Shown piece after piece: positions 33,882 to 64,000 of a stretch of DNA of 64,000 bases. The position numbers were made by a program, and so were the translations under genes. The notes beneath the pieces were generated by a model. The model was not told the origin of the DNA. It made no database searches and saw only the letters and a program-made list of their open reading frames with translations. The stretch is taken from contig JABMCL010002073.1 of the NCBI GenBank assembly GCA_018857735.1, positions 2,922,501 through 2,986,500 of the forward strand, in the 5' to 3' direction. The stretch's first letter is position 1; each line of letters opens with the position of its first letter. This DNA comes from Alviniconcha marisindica. Lineage: Eukaryota > Mollusca > Gastropoda > Provannidae.

Positions 33882-36800
33882 AGAAAGAATGAGAATTATC
33901 TTGCAGATAGTGAATGCTGTGACTGAACATGAATCTGTGAATGGGAAATTCCTGTTTTTGATGTGTCAGACTCAACCAATTTTTAATTTCTGTTGCCAGG
34001 CATTAGTGTCAATGAGCATATGATAATATACTGTACAGAACTGTCTACTAATAATCCTTATGAAATGAGTATAATTCATATTTTTTATTACAAGAACATT
34101 TATTTTCTGTATATTTTGGAGGAAAAGATTGCTTGAACTTCACAATTTAAGTTAAAATCTAGAGCCTTTCACTCACAGCTGCCGATGAAGTACAACTGTG
34201 AAAGTTGTCCTCAAAGTCTTATTCTGCGGTGTACTAATACAAGGAACATGCTATGCTATGGGTATGATAATATGTATTGATAAGCTTAAGATTATTTTGA
34301 TAATATGATTCTTATGATCTAACAATAGCAACATTGATCGGTGATTACAGTAGCAGACATGCAATTTTCTGTCAGTAGATGGAAATCTGTCAGCGGAGGA
34401 GCAGCATGGGTCATTCTGGAGAGAAATGTATAAAACTTTATTTGAACACTTTCTATTAGTCTAGGGCAACAGTTTTGAGAATTTCTATGAGAATTTATAT
34501 TTTTGGGGCGGATATGATCGTGGAGTTGTCCATTACTGGCATTGAGATTGTTACTTTCATAATCTGGTTTTGAACAATAATCTGTTAAGTGTTTGCTCAC
34601 AGGAGTGTTTACCTGCGTGTTGATGTGGAGCAGTCAGCTTTATGGCTCTCTTATCAAACTAAATTTCCTTCATCCGCTTACAACTCAGTACCCCCCAAAA
34701 CGCAGCACACTGTTCTGCTGCTGGGCGAGCGACATGTTAAATTTATGTAGCATTTCCTGGTGCTGTGCTGATACTAGTGCAGTAGTACTGCTACTACTAG
34801 GTTTGTTTTCTGAAATGTTTGACGTAAGTGGATCTTGAAAACTAACCTGTGAAGTGTCTGATCATGGTAGAGACAAGTGGGATTGTGGTCATCTAACCAA
34901 ACTAGGTTTCCTTAAATTACTTGATTTTTCACAGCTGATTGTTTTATGTTGGTGTTCAGGTACTTGCTTGTGTGTATACCTTTATGACCTGAAAACATTC
35001 ATTTTTAAGCACCAGTGTCTACATCTACTTTCAACTCCACAAATATTTTCTTTCAGTTTTGGCCTCAGTTACACATAAGGTAAAAGGAGTATGTAATCTG
35101 TTCAGAAGTTTTATGCCAATGTTCTATTATATGGTAGCACAAACACAACCAGTGTTTATACTAAAATATAAAGGTGGGGGGGGGGGGGGGGGAGGTTATT
35201 GGTCTTTGTAATGTTCAACAGCCTGAGAGTGTTTAACAAATGTGACATATAAAACAATGTATGCGCTCTGAATCTGTGTGAGTTTTTTTTGTCTGCATAT
35301 AATACAAAGTTCTACAAGATAGAATGGTTCATTGGGTGGTTGCAGTTTCACATTTTCAAAGAGAAGAAAAGACGAGATCCTTTCAGCAGTTCCAGTACAA
35401 TTTGCACACAGATTTAAAATTGTGTATTTTTATTGTAATAATTTTTATGATCAGTTAGTAATTAATTAAAGTACTGTTAGTTGTTATCATGATGATTTAT
35501 ATTATTTGACTGCCGGAGGAGCACGAGAGTAGAGACTAGGTCACATTTGGTGGTGCGCACCCTCCTGTCCACTCCAGCTCCAAGGCTTTTGTATACTTTT
35601 AATTTCTGAGAGAAAATACAAATATAAAAACATCCATGCTTGCTTCATTTGTAAAATATGGGACGAGTTTTATGAATTAGACTGTAATGCCAACACAAAT
35701 GCACATGCACGCATGTGGTAAATGTAATACAGAGTGACAGTAGTGGCATCAGGACTTCCTTTTAATTTCATTGACATTATCAGATTAGCGCAGATGTAGT
35801 AAATTAATGTCCCTTATGCCAAGAGTCAGAGATACTAAAGGTTCCCTCTTTTCAGCATGAAGTGGGTCAGAATCTAGCTTTGCCTGCTGCCACTGTCAGG
35901 AAATTGCCTCAGTAGTCCATTCAGCTTCTTTTTCTTCTTCTAATTCCTCTTCAGATATTGAGTTGCATGTGTCATTAGCAGTGAATCAGATGTTCAGAAG
36001 TTTTACTTGTGATTTGAGGAAGTGTGAGTCAATCTGACGTGACCCTCCTGGTTGACTGAACATTAAACATCCAAGTACCTTTTTTCGGTGAGGACTGTTT
36101 ATGGTGTTACAAAAACTGTTGCAAGAAAGCAACTCAGATCACGTTTCCATACTTTTAAACCATTGGAGAAAATGATTGTGATATATATATTCAGGGCTTT
36201 TGATTTTATTGAGGTTTTCCTGTGTATTACATTTACAACACTTGCATGCATGTAATGGGATTCAGCTTAATTTGCAGAATTTGATACAGTATAGAATGAT
36301 GTGCATTCTTACAAATACAGTTGCACATACGCATACATGATGATGCAAACCTCCTTCACCATCTCCTTCCTCCAGTATTTTTTCTCCCAAGAAAACAGGT
36401 AGAATTTTGCTTGGAGCTCGCACACATTTATGTCGTTACTTTGTTATCACTGAAGTCTTGTCCATGTTACTTTGTATTAAATGAAACTACTATTTTTTTT
36501 TTTTTTTTTTCAAAGGCGATTTTAGATATATGTGTATTGTAAGTCTGTCTTGAGATTTTTTAAAAATGTCTTTTCCTTTCTTGTCATCTTCATAGATTTA
36601 CCACATCTTGGAAGTATCACAAACTTCATGTTTTGTCATTGGTTGAGACTTGAGCAGTCAGATTCACTTTTGCTTTTCATCATGTTTTGTACATTATTAT
36701 AGAATCCACTTTCATTTTCGTCTACAGTGTGCGTGAGGTGCTTGAATTGGATGTTGGAGTATGTGACAATGTGTGGATGTGCTTTAATGGGGAGCGTGTA

Positions 36801-38939
36801 ACTGTTCAATTTCATGTGACTTACCTGCTGGATTTGTTGAGTTAAAATGTTATCAGTGTGCTGTAATTTGTTTTGTGTGTATATATTGGTTTGTTGACTT
36901 GTTTTCTTTTTTCTCTCAGGCTGGTTAGTGTGACTGTTTTAATTGTAATCACAAGTATAGAAGTGAAAAGACTGGGTTGGCTTTATACATATATTTATAT
37001 TATTCACTGTTCAAACTCAACATTTTTTTGGTATTTTTTTTGTAGTAGGGTGAAAACATGCCACAACTACATCCTAAAATGATACATAGAATTGGTATGT
37101 CTAAGACTGTAAAGAGTTAAATACTATATACATGCACCATAACATCTTAGTAAGGTGCAGTGTACCCCATAATTATATTCTCAAGCTATAAAAACCATAC
37201 AGAATGGCAGCATGAACATATATATATATATATAATCATTGTGTGTATGAGTGCATTTGGGGGAATAAAACGTTGATAGTTTGCAAAGTGATCAAAATAA
37301 CATTTGCAGAAAGAGTAGGACCTTTTTTAATTTCCTACAGAAAGAGTAGGACCTTTTTAATTTTTGTAAAATAGGACATGTGAATTTGTAGGCATATAGG
37401 CTTCAAAAGTTCATACTGAAATGGCTGTTTCCTCTTTTGGGAACTATAACTGACAGTGTTTATTTACCGACATTTTAAGGAAAGGCCTTGCATGCACAAA
37501 CCCTTTGCAAATATTCTTGATACTGCTATGCTTCAAAGCTGCAATATTACAGATTATTTAAAGGGTATCAACTAAAAGCTTCATCTTGTCGTGGTAGAGT
37601 TAACATTATAACAAACAGGAGTAAGTTGACAGTAAGTAGTAGTTCACTAGTTGTACTGTTAAATTTGTGTTTTTGGGTGTGTGTGCGTTTTTGTTTGTTT
37701 TTAATTTTATCCTTCTGATATGGGGGGGGGGGGGGGGTAAGGAAGTAGGAGACAAATGGAAAAATAGGGTGTGTTTTTTTTTGTACATTTTTTTAATTTG
37801 TGTGTTTGAACACAGCCAAAACTGACCATTGTATTTAGTGTATATATTCTGTATTGTATTGTGAATATATGGATGTCTAAGTTTCTTCATCTACATTTAT
37901 TGATACATTCTCACATGCGCTGTTAATCTTATGAAGGTATCAGTTGACACTTGAATTTCCACGATAATTCTGGACCAGAGGAAAAATATGGAAATTTTTT
38001 GAGAGCATTGGTAGTTCATTTTGTTGACATTTCCTCCTCCCCCCCTCTTTCCTGGTACTGTACAAGTCTAGGTTGGCTGGATTGAGGTTCGAGTCTTGTT
38101 CCACTGGCAAAGGTCTGTGATTCCCATGCCCTGGAGATTTGGTGGATCAATTTGGGGCTTTTCTTTTTCCCTTCACAAGTGGAAACAACAGCCCTCTCAT
38201 CTCTGTACATTTCTGTGTGCTTCTTGTCGGTTGTATGAATTAAATGTCAGAAAGACTGTGTAAAGTATGTAATCTGAACAGTGTGTGTGTGTGTGTTGTA
38301 GCATGTTTTGTATACATGTGTTAACAGTAGATTGTTTACCTGGTGATTTTTACATAAGGATTTCTTCTGCCATAAAAGTTGTCAGAGATTCTTTGAAGAT
38401 TTACATAATCTTTACATAATTTTTAGCTTTTCAATGGAAAACAATTGCATACAGAGTCTATGTAATGATGATGGTTATTTTTTCTTCACCTAGGTAATGT
38501 AAATCCCTTTTCTTGGAGAATCTGTAAGACCTTTGAAAGTTCCATTGACTGTTTTTATTTTATCTTCTGAACTAAGGATCTATTTACATCTAACTTAGTT
38601 TAACGCTAGATTGTCATAAGCCAGGGTGGTGCAAAAAGATTGAACTGATGTGGTCATGTGTTTTTGTTTTGTTTAAAAACAAATGTTCTAACAGTAACCC
38701 ATTTTTGCAAGTTGGACAGTCCAAAGTTACAGCAATTTTTTTTATGGGATGTGAGGGTGAAATCATAGTCTCTAGTTTTGAATGTGAGTCATTTAAGTGT
38801 TCTGGTATGTGCAGAAACTGCACATTGCTAAGTTAATTAAGTTAATACCAAAAAGCATAACATTGTGCTTGAGGTGTTTATGGTGTGATCAAAAATAATC
38901 ACTGAAATGAACACCTAAAACAGTCTGTGTCAGCATATA

Positions 38940-39195
38940 AATTTAATCCCTGCTGAGCTGAAAGCAGTAATTGATTCAAAAGGAGTTGACTGGTGCTTGA
39001 AAGATGTCACAGGAACACAACAACAAAGATGTGAATCACCTACATTAACTCTAGCCTGGCATGCAAGTAAATACAGGATACATGAACTCCACCAAATGTA
39101 CATCCTGCACTCAAGAACAGGAAATTGTATGCGAGTAAATACAGGGTACATGAACTCAATGAAATGTACATCTTGCAACTGAGAACAGGAAATTG
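38940..39195 (+). repeat. Dispersed repeat with internal duplication
   Basis: GCGAGTAAATACAGGGTACA-type segments occur twice here (about 39060 and 39130) and once at about 53250, with a shared upstream stretch (ACATTAACTCTAGCCTGGCA versus ACAGTAACTCTCACCTGGCA). Confidence 0.55.
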
Positions 39196-39813
39196 TACCC
39201 AAATAAGGCAACACAATAAAACTGGAGTAGCCTACACTAGTTAACATCAAAGGGTGCACAGGCCTTTGTTATTTTTCTTCATTTCAAAAACAGTCAAAGT
39301 CCAAGATATTTAGAAATGATTTATCCATATTGCATAGTCTGTTGCTAGGAATGTAAATTGAGGTTTTCTTAACTAGTCTGTGAAAAAAGGTCTTCCTCAG
39401 AACTTCGTCTCACAGAACCTGTGTAGTGTTTGTAGTGTTGGATGAAACTTCGGCAGTATGCTGCTCATTGGCAAGGAGGTAATGAAAGAGTTTGAGTTGC
39501 ATGAATTTGGCTCTGCTTACCAGTAATTCCTTTTCCTTTTCTTGCTTTGGTAATGGTAATGATAATAATGAGGACTTAACAAGCACCTCAACTCGGGATA
39601 AGCCCAATGGCCTGTGGCAGTTACTATGTGTATGAAAAATGTACATTCACACAAGAAATCAAAAGCTATTCACACATGCACACGCATTTGTATAAAACTT
39701 GATTGCAAGACTGGGAGAAAATGGATCAGTAGTAGAGTGCTTTATTTGGTTGCTTACAGCTGGTACAAACAAAACTGTAGAACCCTTGAGCCACAAAATA
39801 CTGTAGATGTGAG

Positions 39814-39844
<31 letters not shown>

Positions 39845-40205
39845 ACCACCACCACATTTCTGTTGTTGGGTAGCGCAGTGGATTTTGTTTGGTACTCATG
39901 CTGGTTATTAATGACCATAATGAGACAGGTGCATTTCAGTGTGCCATGTTTATTAAGGCTGCAATCAGACAAAGTAAGTTTGGTGGCTATGCCTTTCACA
40001 GTCACCCAGGCCACAGGAAAGCTCACACCCCAATTTTGGTGTTGCATGACCAGCTGCAGAAAATGGGTAGGCAGTTTGATACTGCACAGCATATTGCAGT
40101 TTTCTGTTGTGGAGTATGACTTCTTAGTTCACACCACACTATTTTGCAAATTGGCTAGTCAAGCTGAGAAGTTGAGCGACCTTCCAAAAATAGTGTCCAG
40201 ATGTC

Positions 40206-40461
40206 GAGTAGTAGTAGCAGTAGTAGTAACTGGATTTTAATGTCCTGTCAACCACACAGGGTCAACTCAGGACAGTCAAACTCGGGTCATAAGCAGATAC
40301 ACATTTCTAAACTCTTCTCACATATATATCAACCCTCTGTCAAGTCAATCTACAAAACCAATCACTTTGCAAACATAAAACATACATACACAAACATCAG
40401 ACACAAATTTTCAAAAAGTTAGTCCCTTCAATATTACCCCTGTTAAAAGAGCACATAAGGC
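40206..40461 (-). mobile_element. Dispersed element 2, intact copy
   Basis: About 255 bp closely matches 471-722 base for base, including CTGTCAACCACACAGGGTCA and AATATTACCCCT. Both copies start with a (TAG)n run, so the element is probably a minus-strand insertion with a (CTA)n 3' tail. No target duplication is evident here. Confidence 0.65.
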
Positions 40462-42103
40462 TGACCATTCCGCCTAATTTACCAATGCCAGGTTAAAGAA
40501 AAAAGGAATGGACAGACACAGCGTAAAATTTAAAAATGTTATATAAATGCATAATGGCAATGTCGAAACCCTTTATTAACACACAGTTTTGTGAAACCTT
40601 CATAGGCTGAAAGCTTATTTGCTGGTCTAGCTTGCTGGGCCATTGCTCCAGTCAACATGCAATCAGTTTAGTTCAAACGCTTCACCCTGATATAACTCAG
40701 AGTTGACCAGGCGTTAAAAACCAATCATCTATCTTCGTGAAAATGCGACATTCCACTGGGGACAGATCAAAAACGAGCGCACTGCATGTAAAAAGTACCC
40801 ACTTTACAAGTATTACACAGAATTGAAACAAGTCTGAGTGGTCACCAAAGTGATAGCAAAGCATTGGCACAGTCCAGAGTGTGAATGCAGTTCCCTGAGT
40901 TTCAAATATTAGCTCACAGCCAGCAGGCTCTTCGCCAATTGTGATGATGATGACCAAACTCCAAGCACTGATTTACGACATCCTTCCTTCAACCACTGCC
41001 GTATTTAGTTACGTCATAGGTCCCAGAAAACTGTCAGCTAACGAGCTGTTTTTTGTTGGTGCTCAAACAGTAGTATGTTTGTTACAAGCAATTCAGATTA
41101 TATCAGATGTTTGCTTTGTAACTGACTAAGTTGCTTACGCAAGCTCAAATCAAACCAAAATTGTTTGAATCAAGCCAAACTCTTCTTTTTTTTAACCAGG
41201 GGTGGATGCGTCTCATGTTTACATGCACGCTTTGGTGCTAGATTGCTTTAGTCATATTAGTACCAGAAAATTTCGGAGGGCACTGACTGCGTCGCTAGAC
41301 AGCTGTGTGGAGATAAAGAGTACCCCTTCAGTGGCGTAACTAAATCTGGCAGCGTTTGGAGGAAGGTGCCAGAAAGCGATGCTTGGAGTGCGGATGATGA
41401 CATGATGATGATGACATGCAGAGCGCCCAGTATCCATGTGCACAAGTCACGCTCACAGCACAGTAACGTCACAGACACAGCAAAAAGGAGGAAAGCCTAA
41501 TTGAGATCCAAAAAATAAAACGACCATGAAGCTTGGGGTAAATTAATCAACAAAAGCAGCCGTCTACAGAGCCAGGGATTCAACAAGTCTTTGTTGGCAT
41601 TCTGAAATCATCACCTGACCGTAAGCAATGTAAACTGTTTACACTCCTTATTTCTTTTTGCTGAATGTTTTGGCTTGAGCGTATTACAAAATGACTTGCA
41701 TCTTTCCATGATGGCGCTGTCCAGAGACATTAGTTGCATGTCAATGGGACTACTGGGCCATTATGGAAGACTTAATTGGCTTGGAATCTTTGACAGGCAA
41801 TAACTATACTGAAAAAAGTCTGCTGGTTTCCTGGTGTATTATTATTAATAATAAAGGATGTTGTTGATGCATTTTACCTATGGAGGAACATGACAGTATT
41901 AGGTGTGTACAAAATCAATTCATTAAACAGTAGAATAAATCGCATCCACACTGATTCACCCCTCCACACACACATGCATGCATGCACATGTGTGCAATAT
42001 TATTTTCACAGACAGGAAAATATGCCAGAAGGATGAGGTCAGTCTGAAGACATAAAACTGTTAAAAGAAACATTAATTTAATAGGACAATACGAAACATG
42101 ACA

Positions 42104-42410
42104 TTCCTTTTAACCGTTTATGTGTTTGGATCTTAGAGGGATGGGGGCAAAAAGATCTGGAAGCCTTGCTAAAGAGATGAGTTTGCAGAACTTTACTCTG
42201 AAAATGTTGAAGCAGTCAATCTTGGCCTTCAAAGCATATAAAAAAAAATCTGAAACAAGAATGACTGCTAGCGTTCTAAAACAAGACCCAAACACATAAA
42301 AGGTCCAAAAGAACACTTATTTATTACAGACACACACAATCTGCACATTTTTGGGGTAATCCCCTTTGTCAAGCTACAAAACGACACTTAACAACACTTA
42401 GCTTTACAAA
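42104..42410. mobile_element. Foldback element, copy 1
   Basis: Inverted arms at 42104-42134 (AACCGTTTATGTGTTTGGAT) and 42284-42314 (ACCCAAACACATAAAAGGTC) are followed by GGTAATCCCCTTTGTCAAGC. The last block recurs at 46860. Related foldback DNA is at 56421-56534. Confidence 0.6.
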
Positions 42411-42504
42411 GGGCAAAATAACCAGAAAATTTGCAGACTGTCTTTTGAACCTTTTATGTGTTTGGATCTTCAAAGCATGTCATAGGCTCAGTAATATACA
42501 CTAC

Positions 42505-43405
42505 TGTGTAGTTCAGAATGCAGTCAATTTCTCAAATGCCCCATGAGGGGACACTGTAGTTCAGAATGCAGTCAATTTCTAAAATGCCCCATGAGGGGAC
42601 TGTGTAGTTCCGAATGCTTTCAATTTCTCAAATGCTCCATGAGGGGACAGTGTAGTTCAGAATGAAATATCTAAAATGCTCCATGAGGGGACAACGTAGT
42701 TCAGAATGCAGTCAATTTCTAAAATGCCCCAGGAGGGGACGTGTAATCCAGAATGTAGTCAATTTTTCAAATGCCTATGAAGGGAGAGTGTAGTTCAGAA
42801 TGCAGTCAATTTCTAAAATGCCTCAGGAGGGGCTAGTGTAATCCAGAATGTAGTCAATTTCTCAAATGCTCCATGAGGGGACAGTGTAGTTCAGAATGAA
42901 ATTTCTAAAATGCTCCATGAGGGGACAACATAGTTCAGAATGCAGTCAATTTCTAAAATGCCCCAGGAGGGGACGTGTAATCCAGAATGTAGTCAATTTT
43001 TCAAATGCCTATAAAGGGAGAGTGTAGTTCAGAATGCAGTCAATTTCTAAAATGCCTCAGGAGGGGCTAGTGTAATCCAGAATGTAGTCAATTTTTCAAA
43101 TGCCCCATGAGGGGACAGTGTATTTCAGAATGAATTTTCTAAAATGCTCCATGAGGGGACAACATAGTTCAGAATGCAGTCAATTTCTAAAATGCCCCAG
43201 GAGGGGACGTGTAATCCAGAATGTAGTCAATTTTTCAAATGCCTATAAAGGGAGAGTGTAGTTCAGCATGCAGTCAATTTCTAAAATGCCCCAGGAGGGG
43301 ACGTGTAATCCAGAATGTAGTCAATTTTTCAAATGCCCCATGAGGGGAGAGTGTAGTTCAGAATGCAGTCAATTTCTAAAATGTCCCATGAGGGGACTGT
43401 AGTTC
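42505..43405. repeat. Higher-order minisatellite (about 47-bp monomers, 234-bp super-unit)
   Basis: Monomers share TTCAGAATGCAGTCAATTTC and ATGAGGGGACA. Variant monomers recur in the same order: GTGTAATCCAGAATGTAGTC begins near 42741, 42974 and 43209, spacings 233 and 235 bp, or five monomers per super-unit. Confidence 0.9.
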
Positions 43406-45906
43406 AGAACAAAGTCATGTGAATCAACAGTGATTTTTGATTCCTACAACTATCTTATACACTAAGTTCATTAAACCAGCACATTTTAGCCTGATGGGGT
43501 TCGATTCCTGTGAAGGGGGTACATTTTCAATTCTGTGATATATGTACTAATTGTTGTTGTTTGTGTGTGTGTGTTTCATTACTTTTTTTCTCTGGGTTGG
43601 ATGCATATTTATAATACATGCAGTTGTGTCCAGTCGTTAGACAAAAATAATAACTGTAGAACTGGATCCAAAAAGAATCTTTCACTCAGAATTTTAGACA
43701 AAGTCGCATAATAGGCCGTTTGCCATGGAGCCGCGACCTTGACCATAGCTTCGCACCTCAGGCAGAGACGTGTAGTTTGTACTATCGATCGAGTGTCAGG
43801 ATGGTCAGCTTGCGTTGTACGTAACAATGAGTCATGGCATTTTGAGGCTGTTTTGTCTGGATGCCCACAGTGTAACTGACTTAGCAGCATTTGCTATTCA
43901 ATCCTTTGACAATGAAGCCCTGACACGGCTGATCATGCCTCAGACATCAGGCAGCTTAAAATTTTGACTTCTTCTTCTTCTGTCTCTGTCTGTCTCTCTC
44001 ACTGTCTGTCTCTCTGTCTCTGTCTCTGTTTGCCAAGTACATCCTCCGCAGTAAGGCCGGCTTTCACAGTCATTCCTACTTGTTTTCCATAAGCCTTTGT
44101 TCATATTCTAAACCATATTACATCCACCCATTGCAGTTTCACATGTTTGTCATATCCTAATACAGTGTAATCATTCTTTCATCGTGTGGGTGTGCATGTG
44201 TACGCGAGTGTGTATACAGAAAAGCTTTGTTATCATCCTTCCGGCAAAGAAATTTTGTCAACAATATTTCTTGTTCACACACAGCCCACTTTTATTTACC
44301 GTTAATCATTTACACTATAAAAAAAAAGGTAGATGTTTCAGTTTCAGTGTTTGGCTCATTTTCGAAACACCATTTCTGTACATTATGAAAAAAAAGTCGA
44401 TTGCTTTTCCATAATTATGGTACAAAGTGTTTTCATTTACATGAAGCAGTTCTTATGTAGTGCACACTTGAATTTTGGTAACAGCACTCACAAATTTCTC
44501 CACAAAAATCAAATTATGTTAATTTTTTTCAAGCTGGGGGCAGTCCCTGAATACCTATGCTTTAGAAGCACACACAAAAAGAAAAATATGTTTATACTAA
44601 AAATAAAATAATTGTAGTGTCCAGACCAATTCTTGAACATTTACATCTTGATTAACAAACAATTCTTGAAAATGGCGTACACATGATCTCAAACTAAAGA
44701 CTAATTGTTCGGTTCTTTTCGTGATACCTCGGTGAAAAATCAGTGATTGAATCTCATCAGGGGCTACCATTGTTGTGATCAATGTGCAGGGTTTTCCCCT
44801 TTTCCCAGGCAGGGGGTCTGGCTACATCCGAGTAGGCCTATCCCAGTGTGATGTAATTGTGGCGTCTTTCTTTCTTTCTTTCTTTTCCATCTTTTTTCTT
44901 TCTTATCCACGATGCACCACAACTGGCCCACTGGCACCATTACTAAGTAATAGGGCACAAGTCTTTACGCTGGCTGCCTCTTCTTTTCCACCCTCATTTC
45001 TGTCTTTCTTCTCTTTGGCTTCTTCAGCTATATGCCTGCCTGACCGCCTTGAGCTCAATTGAAATATCGTTCACATAGGTAGATAGCCTAGCTAAACGTT
45101 GCTTCCTCAGTCCTGTCGTATTAATTCCTCGTTTTCAAAGACATCACTTGAGGCTGTCACAACACTGTCTACTGTGTTGGGCATGGACGTCTTGCCTGAA
45201 ATCAGGGGAAGTAACACCAAAATGATTTTAAAATAGCACTGTGGCAAACGGCCTATTGAGTCAAGGAGAAACGGGGTGTTTATGATAGCATGCTTTTATA
45301 ACTGAGGTTGCTTGCAGCAAGCATGGACATAATCTACAGATTTCACCCTCGCATGACACACACACATTAGCAGCACTTCGCTCACCACGCAAATGAAGAA
45401 ACACACATGCTCAAGTACTGCACACTTGTTAATCCATCACCAGCGAAACCTTTTGAAAAATATTTGTAATAACCCCCATCTCCAAACAATGAAAAGCAAT
45501 CTGTACACTACCTTCAAACAACTAAAAATATTACAAGTATATATATATTTTTTAAACAGCAAGTAATTATTAACATGATTTGTTAAGAATCTTTGCAAGT
45601 GACCTGCACCTGACCAATATATACAAATACTGAGTGCAAAGAGAAGAGTGCCACATGCACTCTGAAGGCATCATTTTCAATGTCATGATGCAGAGGTCTG
45701 TCTGCTTAGGGCGTGTTCACTCTTAGCACACACAAGATTTTTTTCTCTCTCAATTTTCGGCATCTAAGCAGCTTTTCCAATCGGTTTTGCAGTGCACACA
45801 CACACAGACATGCCACACACACACACACACACGTGTACACCACAAGCAACAGTATTCACTTCCAGCGTCCAAAAAGCTACCAAGCAAATGCCACAACACT
45901 TGGGCG

Positions 45907-63998
<18,092 letters not shown>

Positions 63999-64000
63999 AG

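Larger units (their letters stand above)
33555..45906. other. CK1 alpha to DUS2 intergenic region, no gene seen
   Basis: CK1 alpha 3' UTR occupies the start. The rest is AT-rich with small microsatellites, G or C runs (35174, 37722, 39814), dispersed elements (38940-39190, 40206-40461, 42104-42410) and a large higher-order minisatellite. No open frame longer than about 120 codons looked protein-like apart from low-complexity ones. Confidence 0.7.

Noticed and set aside
39614..40240. 208-codon plus-strand ORF
   Set aside because: Includes a poly-Pro/CA run and dispersed element 2; no protein family likeness.
42505..43405. CRISPR-like regular repeats
   Set aside because: Units are contiguous without unique spacers and the DNA is eukaryotic.

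Overview
The window is metazoan nuclear DNA. It has multi-exon genes with GT-AG introns, long AG, GT and AT microsatellites, many private minisatellites, and nested short interspersed elements. The tRNA-headed SINE-like copies, the short TTTTACGCCC repeat family and the protein matches suggest a mollusc, most likely a gastropod. That assignment is an inference from repeat style, not a proof.

Three protein-coding genes can be supported. (1) Minus strand, 26630 to 4224: an EF-hand lysophosphatidylcholine acyltransferase of the LPCAT1/LPCAT2 family. Twelve phase-compatible coding exons give 495 residues plus a stop; the N-terminal coding exon was not found. (2) Plus strand, 32574 to 33554: an intronless casein kinase I alpha, 326 residues. 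(3) Minus strand, 63905 to 45907: a complete DUS2-type tRNA-dihydrouridine(20) synthase, with 14 coding exons, 525 residues and a C-terminal dsRNA-binding domain. All internal splice phases of genes 1 and 3 were checked by hand and join without a frame break.

Layout: 1-4223 is repeat-rich DNA downstream of LPCAT. 4224-26630 is the LPCAT body, with introns filled by minisatellites of 30-56 bp, a 515-bp TA-flanked MITE and dispersed repeats. 26631-32573 is the upstream and intergenic region, with a second MITE copy and a CAGTGCTCCCCA-ended element. 33555-45906 is AT-rich intergenic DNA with a higher-order minisatellite. 45907-63905 is DUS2, with five large intronic minisatellites, SINEs and nested insertions.

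The most notable signals are these. LPCAT has a second, strongly diverged copy of the exon encoding catalytic motif I (HX4D) at 22074-22295, with strong splice sites but a one-base phase conflict. A family of about 53-63 bp insertions occurs four times, each time between exact 7-11 bp direct repeats. A 1.8-kb minisatellite has units that align with the 3' splice site and first codons of the last LPCAT exon, and there a second in-frame acceptor would restore a canonical EF-hand residue.

Functionally, LPCAT remodels phosphatidylcholine at the ER and lipid droplets, CK1 alpha is a signalling kinase, and DUS2 modifies tRNA. Nothing here suggests the three genes act together.
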